From NCBI GenBank assembly GCA_020137815.1, contig CM035351.1, positions 7,437,315 to 7,501,314 of the forward strand: DNA of 64,000 nucleotides. The letters are read 5' to 3'. The notes below the pieces were generated by a model. The model made no database searches, was not told the origin of the DNA, and was given only the letters and a program-made list of their open reading frames with translations. Shown one piece after another: positions 56,014 through 64,000 of this stretch (the stretch's first letter is position 1; each line of letters starts with the position of its first letter). Made by a program: the position numbers and the translations under genes. Origin of the DNA: Hormiphora californensis. Lineage: Eukaryota; Ctenophora; Tentaculata; Cydippida; Pleurobrachiidae.

Positions 56014-56477
56014 ACTGATTAACGGACTCAAGAACTCGAAATGCGAATAGGTCACCAATTCTCATTTCGAGGTGGCAGTGGACAATGGTAGTGGTACCAA
56101 CCCGAACCGTACGTGTCGACTGTCGGGCTACCTAGACAATCTGGCTATGCCACCCTGATCCTGAACCAGATCCCTCTCAATCAATCAATCAATCAATCAA
56201 TCAAAGCTACCACGGTGGGTAGTGGCACTGAGCCGCAATAAAATATATAATATTAACGAAAACTGAACCACACGGACCAAACTAAGTGGGGATTCGGGAC
56301 GGTGTAACATAGCCAGATGCTCGAAGACAAGGAGTCTTATGTGTGCATATAACCATGGTACACCATCCCGTTACCCACCATGTCCTTACAAACAAATGCA
56401 GCGGAAAGAAAATAGGCAATATATATAGAAAAATAGATTTCTCCCTTTCTTGCACTCACTCTGACTCTATCTCACTC

Positions 56478-57587
56478 TCACTCTGATCTGGATCTCACTC
56501 TGACTCTATCTCTCTCTGACTCTGAATCTCTCTCTGACTCTCCCTCTCTCTCTGACTCTCCCTCGCTCTCCGACTCTCTCTCGCTCTCCCTCTCACACTC
56601 AATCTCAACAATTGAATCTCTTCTAATTCGCCAAGCTTTCTCAGGTTCATATTCTCTCCTTTCTCGTAGTCTCGCTACTAAAGCTCGCCGTTCAGTTCTC
56701 TCCTCAACAGTCCTGTCAGGGGCAATGTACACTGTCTGATACAAATCAGAGTCTTTCAGCTGAGCTGATTTACGAAGAACTGTCCTGGCTGCCTCTCTGG
56801 TCCTCAGCACCACTCGAACAGGTCGCGCTTTCACACTACTCCTCCCAAGTCTTTCAACTTTCGATAGAACTGGAGCCTCACCAAGCTCCTGGAATACTCC
56901 CTTTACCTTGTCATGATCGGTGCTATCGGTCGTTTCAGGTAGTCCGTAAACTATCAGGTTGGTGGTGCGATCCTCTGAAGCATTGGCAATGGCTGTCCGG
57001 ATCTTGCTGGGGGCAAGAGCAGATACACAGGTCTCTTTAACAGCGGTGGCAGCAGTCTCCAAAACAGTTGAGTAGCTCTGGATCTCCTCCTTCACTACTG
57101 TCTGCACAGCATTGACACTCGTCTCCAGTAGGGAATCCTTCATGGAGATGATGGAGTCTTTTAGGGCACTCACCTCATCCTGTAGAGCGATAATTTTCCG
57201 GTCCCGCTCCAACAGTTCATCCTTGGTGGCGTGAAGACGATCCCTGGTGATCTTCAGATCATCTAGAACTTGGTTGTCAACAACCTCATTCCTCTCTCTC
57301 TTCTTTTCTAAATGTTTCATTGACAGTCTTGCTAGGGGCAGAGATCGGTACCAAAGAAGACCAGCCATGTCCCCGATTATCTTTATCTTCTTGTTGGTGT
57401 CTAGCTTGTTCAGGCAGGCGCTCGTCAACTTGTTCGGATCAAACTCACTTCCCTCATTGTGGGGTTCATGGTACCCCGTGGCACGACGTAGGGTAGCAAC
57501 AATAGAGGTTTCTAGTCTCTTCAGGTCAACTGTGGTAGCATTTTCAACTGGGCATCCGGGTCGCCAACTGGAGAAGGTGCGATCCAT
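56478..57587 (-). CDS. LINE ORF1-like protein (coiled coil + RRM-like domain)
   Basis: About 369 residues from ATG 57587; the frame is open to 57668 from a GTG. It has the same layout as the ORF at 2269-3213: helical N-terminus, coiled coil (LHATKDELLERDRKIIALQD region), then NLIVYGLPETT, KVERLGRSSVKARPVRVVL and TVYIAPDRTVEERTERRALV. The last ~35 residues are Ser/Glu/Arg repeats encoded by a decayed CT-rich microsatellite, replacing the normal end. No ORF2 accompanies it. The upstream sequence at 57640-57780 consists of repeats of GTTTTGACCTGTCTGGCGGT. It is probably an orphan LINE ORF1, intact but with an altered C-terminus; a domesticated gene cannot be excluded. Confidence 0.7.
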   Translation of the reverse strand: MDRTFSSWRPGCPVENATTVDLKRLETSIVATLRRATGYHEPHNEGSEFDPNKLTSACLNKLDTNKKIKIIGDMAGLLWYRSLPLARLSMKHLEKKRERNEVVDNQVLDDLKITRDRLHATKDELLERDRKIIALQDEVSALKDSIISMKDSLLETSVNAVQTVVKEEIQSYSTVLETAATAVKETCVSALAPSKIRTAIANASEDRTTNLIVYGLPETTDSTDHDKVKGVFQELGEAPVLSKVERLGRSSVKARPVRVVLRTREAARTVLRKSAQLKDSDLYQTVYIAPDRTVEERTERRALVARLRERREYEPEKAWRIRRDSIVEIECERESERESESEGESEREGESERDSESERDRVRVRSRSE

Positions 57588-58415
57588 CTCCGTGTGGAGA
57601 GTCTCATTTAGATTTGTTCCAAATCTAAAGGAAGCTGACCCCGTTTTGACCTGTCTGGCGGTGCCCACCCCGTTTTGACCTGACTGGCGGTGCCCACTGC
57701 CCAGTGCCCACCCCGTTTTGACCTCTCTGGAACTGCCTACCCCGTTTTGACCTGTCTGGCGGTGCCCACCCTGTTTTGACTCTCAAAACGCGTGGTAGGG
57801 CGCTCAGATAGGGTCGGCGAGGCCAGATAGCAACGGTTAATGATTACGGAAGCTATCCAACGTCCATTATGGACTCCATGTCTGGCGGCGCTGGCCCAAT
57901 CTGAGCCCACTGTCATGACGGAAACAGAAAAGAGGTGACAGCGAGGCCACACAGTGACGGTCTGACACTGTCGGGATGACCATTTTTCACTTGGACCCCG
58001 AGTCGGAGCGAGGTCAGGCATTTCGCTGGGTGCTGGCAGGTCAGGCATGGGATGTTCCTTTTTCCTTCACCATGAACAACTGATTTCCACCGTGACATAA
58101 ATTAAAAGACGTCAACCAAAGGGCAAGAGAACAAGATCGGTGGATATTTGGTTGACGTCTTTTCTCAATTTAGAACACGGTTAATTTATTTGTGCCCTTT
58201 TTGTATTAATAACTGGGCAACTGAAATAAGTAAACAAAAGAAATAATTAATACCAGTTGAAAATAAAAACACGGTTCCGGGGTTATATAGTGTGGCAAAT
58301 CAATTTGTACTTGCTCTACGAGTAATGTTCGGTGGGAATGGGTTCATAATAATAAGTTGTCCAATCATTGTCTCGCTAATTACTAATTAGTAGTTTTATT
58401 ATTGCACTGCATAGT
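57588..58415. other. spacer with short repeats and an inverted pair
   Basis: 57640-57790 holds four imperfect tandem units of TGTCTGGCGGTGCCCACCCC plus GTTTTGACC. AAAAGACGTCAACCAAA (58104-58120) and its exact reverse complement (58147-58163) form a 17-bp-arm hairpin. The right part should be the 3' UTR of the coiled-coil gene. No coding sequence recognised. Confidence 0.6.
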
Positions 58416-61400
58416 TCACTGCTGTTTGCATTCGTCCTCTTTTTGTTTGGTAGATTTCTTAGTGAGGGCAACTCGTTTAGCGAGGAGGGGCTGCTTCGTC
58501 ACGGAGGCTATTGAGGCCGAGGGGCCTGCAGGCGGCTCTGCTGGTGTCTGAAGCGGGATTAGAAATTAGAAAAACGGGCAAACTGGTAGAATTAAAATAA
58601 TGACATTGAGAAAAGCAACTGTGGTTTAGCATTATTTTCCAACCTGTGGTTTAGGGTCGATGTTTTCAGATGAAGGTGGTGAGATGGTGCGGGTACTAGA
58701 TTTCTCCTGGACTCCACGTTTTTCCGAAGGGACACTCGGAACAGCAAATCTCTCTGCTGCAGCTTGTTGCCTAGTTGAGGAGGGATCGAGGACACGAGCG
58801 GTGGCTGCATCTCTCTTTTTATCACACTGTCTACACACCAGCCCTACTCCTTGATAGGTCAGCTTGATCCTGGGGGAAGGAATTAGGAATTAGGAGGGAA
58901 TTATAAATTAGGATCAGGGAATAATGGCTGGAGCGAATTTATAGGAGGGAGGAAAATGGAAATTACATACGCTCCCCACAACTCACTTTTCCAGGTAATC
59001 AGCGTGGTCGTTATCCAGACTTTTCACAAACTCCTCCAGGCTAACAGGCTGATAGGTTCGTGGGGTAACATAGGCAAGCTGCTCCACATATTTCCTCCTT
59101 ATAATCTCCCTCTCCAGAGACTTTGTGGTTTGGGTGACCTTGTTGACAGCGGTGTTGAACTTACTCTCAAGACTATCTGCCTCGTTCAATGCGTCCTGCC
59201 ACTGTTTGTGGAGTGTGATGTACTCCGCGTTGTGTTTCGCCTGGGGGCAGGATACAAGGTTATGGTTTGAAAACATGGATCTACCCCCCCCCCACATTGC
59301 ATCCCAACTAACCCTATTTCCAATTTGGTATCGAATACACCTCAACCTTCGGGGGCGCTGGCAAGGGGTAAGTTCGTAACCAAATTTCCAATTACTGTAT
59401 CACACTACTTTCTAAATTACAACCCCTGAATTTACCACCCCTGCATTTACCATGTATCCCTCCCCGCTCTCTACTCACCAAACCTCCCCAACTCCCCCAA
59501 TCCGCACCCAGTTGTCCCCCTCCCCGCTCTCTACTCACCATCGTATTGTTTTGTTCCTTGATCTCCTCGTCTTGTTTGTTCATCTTGTTGACAACAATCT
59601 GATGTTTCTCCTTGAACTGGCTGATGTCCTCTCTAGCTGTCTCCATCATCTCCTTCCCCATCTCCAACTGTTTCTCCAGGGTTACCAACTTCTCGTTCAT
59701 TGCCATATTTTCAACCTGCAACTCCCGGTATTCCAAATCTATTGTTTTCCGGGAATCCTGTGCTTCCGCCAGGGCGTCTTCGTGGAACTGTCGGAACTTC
59801 CCGAAATCCTGTTCTATCTCGGCCTTGGCGGTGTCTGCCTCGTCCTTCTTCAGTTGCAGAGTTTGCATGTTAGCGGATAGTTGACGGTGAGCTGTGGCTA
59901 ACATCTCATATCGATTTGCCTTGTCCTGAAGTTCGTCCACCCTCGATTTCAGGGCATCCCTATCAGATATCATATCACTACCACTAGTCCTCCAGTTCTC
60001 TAACTCCGCAACCGCCTCATCCCGTTCACGTTCCCTCAATGCTAATCGCTCCTCTACTTCAGCCAACTGTCTGACATTCTTGGCAAACTCGCACGTAACC
60101 GACTCCCTGGATCGCTCAATATCTGCTGAGAGTTTATCCATTTGTTCGGTTACCATGGCAACCTTTGCAGACTCCTCTTCCTTCTCTCGGACAAGCTGTT
60201 CAGTTCGCTCGGTAAGGGAGATAACCCGGGCAGTGAGATCTTGGCACTGCTGTTCCCGCTCCACCACTGCATCAGACAGGGTCTCCATCTCACTGACCAT
60301 AGTGGTCAGCTTGGACCGGGCCTCTGATATATCCGAAACAAGGACTTCCTTTTCCTTTTGGATTGCTGCCAGATATTCCTTGGTAGAATGAAGTTCCTGT
60401 TCTAGTTCCCTCATTGCTCCCTGCGTGGTGTTCTGAGATGCAGAGATCTGGTTTTGTAGCTCCTCTTTCTCAGCCCCCAATCCCTCCACCACTCCTTGAA
60501 TCTGCTCCATTTCAGTCATTAGTCGCTCCATAGCTCCTTGAATCTGCTCCTTTTCAGTCACTATCTGATCTCGGATGCCACATGATTCAGTTAGTTGCAT
60601 CTTCAGCTCATCCCTTTCTTCAACTAGTTGCTCCTTCTGGCTAGCCATCTCTGATAATTGTGTCTTCATACCCTCGTACTCTGTGGAAGTCTGATCGATT
60701 TGTCCGACCAACATTCGCATCTCGGTTTCCATTTGCTCCAGTCGAGCGGCTCCTTCAGCAATAACCAACCTCTGTTCTTCTAGCTCCTTATCCTTCTCTG
60801 TCACCTGCTCCTGACTAGCAACAAGAGCTTCCTCCTTCTCCCTCACCAACTCTCCTAATTTCCCTGAATCCTCTTCCTCCCGGGCCTTTGTCTCCCGTTC
60901 CTTCCTCTGCAACAGAGTCATTAGCTCATCCAAATCATCACGCAGCGCCTCCTTCGCCTTACCCTCCGCAATCAACTTCCCAGAAACATCGTCTAGTTTT
61001 GCCTGTAGAGCAGTCACGGCGCCCTCCATTTCTAGCACCTGACCTGACTTTTCCTCCAGGGCGGATTCAAGGGAAGTGATACATTGAAGCTGTGCAGCCA
61101 CCTTCATCTGGTAATCACTGTTGCTCTGTTCTAACAACATCTTCTCCTCTAGCATCTGGAACTCATCCACCTCCTTTGTCCTGTATTCCGCGACTACCCT
61201 CTGTAGGGATTGTGCCTCAGCAGCGTGCTCCCCCATCTCAGCCCGGAGGGTTTGTTCCTGTTTCCTCAGAGTTGCTATGGTAACCTCCAACTGGGCTACA
61301 GTTTGGTCGTCTACAGCAGGTGGTGATGACTCCAGGGTTTCGAGTTCTTCTTTGACTGCAGAGATCTTACCCTCCAATTCAACGCATTTGAGACATTCTC

Positions 61401-64000
61401 TCTCCTGGGATAGAGACGAGATTTGAACCTCGAGTTCCGGGCATTTTGGACAATCCTGGGATAGAGCTGAAATCTGGGCTTCCAACTGGGGACATTTGGG
61501 GCACTCAGCAGATTGTAGGGATGACAGTTCTTGTGATAGAGATGACACCGTCTCCTGAAGGGCCGGACATTGGTTGCAGTCGGGCGGTGGTGTGGCGTGG
61601 GCTTCAGCTAATGCGTGGGTGAGAGAACCGACTTGAACCCCCAACTCAGCACACTTCATACACTCGGCAGGCGGTTGGGCAGTTCTGAGAGCATCCAGTT
61701 CTTGAGATATACTGGCAATAAGTTCAGCTGATTCAGGACATTTTAAACATTCTGGGAGTGGGGAGGATTTAACTGCATCTAACTCTTGACAGGCAGCAGA
61801 GACCTGGGCAGCGAGTTCGGGACACTTTGTGCATTCTGGGAGTGGAGAGGATTTGACTGCATCTAACTCTTGACAGGCAGCAGAGACCTGGGCAGCGAGT
61901 TCGGGACACTTTGTACATTCTGGGGTTGGAGAGGATTTAACTGCATCTAACTCTTGACAGGCAGCAGAGACCTGGGCAGCGAGTTCGGGACACTTTGTAC
62001 ATTCTGGGAGTGGAGAGGATTTGACTGCATCTAACTCTTGACAGGCAGCAGAGACCTGGGCAGCGAGGTCGGGACATTTTGTACATTCTGGGGTTGGGGA
62101 GGATTTAACTGCATCTAACTCTTGACAGACTTCAGAGACCTGGGCAGCGAGTTCGGGACATTTTGTACATTCTGGGAGTGGGGAGGATTTAACTGCATCT
62201 AACTCTTGACAGACAGCAGAGACCTGGGCAGCGAGTTCGGGACACTTTGTGCACTCAGTTGATTTGAGAGTGTCTAATTCTTGGGAAAGAGTAGAGATTT
62301 GTGCCAACAGTTCAGGACAATTATTACATTGAGCTGGTGGAGAATCTTGGAGGTTCGCCAGCTGTTGGGAGACATCGCCAATCTGAGCTTCTAATTCCGG
62401 ACATTTCATACACTCAGGAACAATGTTGGGAGTAGATTTAAGAGTTTCTAGCTCCTGAGACACGACAGAGATCTGGGCTTGGAGTTTGGGACATTTAGAA
62501 CACTGTGAAGATGTCTGCTGGATGTTCGCCATTTCATGTGACATGGCCTCTATCTGGGCGGTTAGTTGAGGACACTCTGTACAGGGTGGTGCAGTCCGGA
62601 GTGCCTCTTTCTCCACTATCATGGCCTCTATCTGGGCCTTTAGTTCGGGACACTCTGTACAGGATGCAGTCCGGAGTGCCTCCTTCTCTTCCTCCAGCAG
62701 TGAGATTCTCTGGGAGAGTGTTGATGATATCTCCAGCTTCTCATTAGACAGCTCAGTGTACCTCCGTGACAGGTCGGCACTATTCTTAGTGAGCTGCTCA
62801 AACCGGAGACTGTAGTCAACACTTGCTAACTGAAGGTGCATCATCTTGTCCTCAGCCTCGTTTAACTCCATGGTTTTGGTTTCCAGCTGCACGCTCTTCT
62901 CCTCCCACTGTAGAGCTCTGTCCACTACCTGCTCCAGTGGGAGATGTTGGACTCGTGCCAGAAGATCCTCGGAAGATGACAATTGAGCCTGGAGATCGGT
63001 TATTTGTTGTGTAAGGGTGGCGTTCTCCGTCACATGTCCCGCAATCTTTCTTTCCAATTCTTGAATTTGCTGAATCAAGTTCTCCTGTTGTTCAGAGGAT
63101 GGGGAGTTGTTGAATTCCTCTCCTCTCCTCTGCAGGCTCTCTATCTCTGCCATTATCCGCTGCCTCTCAACATCAAACTCACTGCTAACAACAGCCAGCT
63201 TGTTCTGTGCCTCTGTGATCTGGACATTTGCCAGCTCCAGTTCTCCCCTGAACTTCTCCTGAAGATCCTCCATCGCTGAATCCTTGGCACTCAAAACTTC
63301 TTCCTGAAGTCTGTCACATCTTTCTAGGACAGCCCTCAGTTCTTCATCTTTCTGTCCCAGATCCTGTTGGTATTTGAGGAGTGCTTCAGATAACTCTCTC
63401 CTAGAATCTTCCAATAACTTTTCAAGCTCAACACGAGTAGACTGTATTTCATCCCTATCTCTTACAGCAGCCTCCAGGTTTAGTGTTAACTCCTGTACAG
63501 CAGTGCTTCTCTCACCCTCCAGTTCATTGCGGAGGGTTTTTAAGGATTTCTGATGCTCTTGATCCATCTTTCCAATCTCTGATTTTAGTGTAGCAACCTG
63601 AGAATAAGCACATGCAAGCTCGTGTTCCTTCTGTTCTGTTATCTCTGTTGTCCTTTGAGTGTTTGAATCCTCTACAGTTTCCATGTCTACTGCTCCAGAA
63701 TTTTCTAGCTGTTCGATTTTAGAATTCAGTTCTGTGTTCTGTTCAGTTAACTGCTTCATATGCTCTTTTAATTTCGTCATTTGAGCAATAGCATCTTCAT
63801 GGGCAGTCTTCACCTGTCCAAGAGATGATTCGTGAACAGCAATGACAGCCTGGGCTTCTTTAAGTGCCTCCTCGAGCTCTCTAGTCCTGATCTCAGATTC
63901 CTCTTGCAGTGCTCCACTCTCCTCTACTGCCCGCTGCTGCATCACCGAGAACTCTTGGTTCTTCCTCTCAGCAGCTTCTTCTAGACTCTGTACAGTTTCC
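58416..64000 (-). CDS. giant coiled-coil protein, 3' part, with CxxC repeats and CAAX-like end
   Basis: The last four exons in coding order: 64000 (continuing off the window)-59539, 59240-58987, 58869-58644, 58547-58416; all joins are in phase. More than 1,680 residues, nearly all predicted coiled coil. The big exon contains 17 CxxC motifs (mostly ECTKCPEL or ECMKCPEL) spaced about 25-37 residues apart (63.5-61.4 kb region: ~62,670 to ~61,384). Six central units are near-identical. The third-from-last exon encodes a further coiled coil; then comes a basic, Ser/Pro-rich tail (VCRQCDKKRDAA, a single CxxC, SENIDPKPQ) ending DECKQQ. The final CKQQ fits a farnesylation CAAX box with X = Gln, the kind found at the ends of CENP-E and CENP-F. 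A kinetochore or spindle coiled-coil protein is one hypothesis; a golgin-type tether is another. The N-terminus is outside the window. Confidence 0.8.
61730..62260. repeat. 84-bp coding tandem repeat in the coiled-coil gene
   Basis: Six or more units of 84 bp (28 codons), each encoding the pattern ECTKCPELAAQVSAACQELD then AVKSSPxP. Units differ at few bases, so they were amplified or homogenised recently. 28 residues is exactly four heptads, so the coiled-coil register is kept. Confidence 0.93.

Larger units (their letters stand above)
53721..56477. other. intergenic region rich in TGTCTGGCG-family MITEs
   Basis: No host gene recognised. Foldback copies lie at 54419-54460 (half), 54983-55035 (half), 55290-55424 and 55891-56013. 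A separate hairpin is at 55755-55793 (ACATAGACACCTGGCG and its complement), and an (AATC)n run at about 56176-56203. Duplicated unique-looking blocks near 55436-55530 and 56024-56160 (ACGGACTCAAGAACTCGAA; CCAACCCGAACCGTACGTGT) show a segmental duplication accompanying the two MITE copies. Confidence 0.65.

Noticed and set aside
59452-59880. plus-strand frames opposite the coiled-coil gene
   Set aside because: Shadows of the minus-strand coding exon (also near 60080-60391, 61092-61426 and 62983-63279); composition is that of an antisense coiled coil.

Overview
This is animal (metazoan) nuclear DNA. Genes are split by short GT-AG introns, and the families present (a GIT-type Arf GAP, a Death-domain IRAK-like kinase, a PIM-like kinase, a VPS10 sorting receptor) together point to Metazoa. 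The compact genes, genes nested inside introns, and abundant CR1/L2-like LINEs and foldback MITEs suggest an invertebrate. An early-branching one such as a sponge is possible, but that is a guess from style and not shown by the sequence.

Layout. 1-4084: no clear host gene; a 5'-truncated LINE tail (1391-2000, with a 14-bp target-site duplication) and a LINE ORF1 on the minus strand (2269-3213). 4085-9674 (+): a 16-exon GIT Arf GAP gene. 9675-11349: spacer with palindromic MITEs. 11350-15124 (-): a 9-exon mitochondrial processing peptidase beta subunit. 15995-19008 (-): a 5-exon gene encoding Death domain + IRAK-like kinase + a C-terminal nucleoside-phosphorylase-like domain. 19341-27948: a retrotransposon cluster, in which a full-length 5.6-kb LINE (21590-27188) has inserted into an older LINE tail. 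Its first ORF fuses an AlkB-type dioxygenase to an SGNH esterase, and its second ORF is endonuclease-reverse transcriptase. 28742-53720 (+): a 30-exon VPS10 receptor (VPS10, two PKD-like, five FN3, juxtamembrane domain, TM, tail). Two genes lie inside its introns: an antisense PIM-like kinase (40519-41855) and a sense, intronless thioredoxin-like gene (48845-49327). 53721-58415: MITEs and another LINE ORF1. 58416 to the window end (-): the 3' part of a very long coiled-coil protein with 17 CxxC motifs and a C-terminal CKQQ box.

Most interesting points. (1) The Death-kinase-phosphorylase fusion. Phosphorylase-superfamily domains are known as nucleotide-degrading effectors in bacterial antiphage systems and occur in eukaryotic immune proteins, so this looks like an innate-immunity kinase with a built-in effector or sensor domain. 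The position of the usual catalytic Asp is Arg here. (2) The LINE ORF1 with AlkB plus SGNH. (3) The CxxC-studded coiled coil. (4) Minisatellites that repeat splice acceptors. Several conserved exons carry isolated single-base frameshifts (GIT, MPP-beta, VPS10). Because they hit unrelated essential genes, residual assembly errors are the simplest explanation, and the gene models were read through them.
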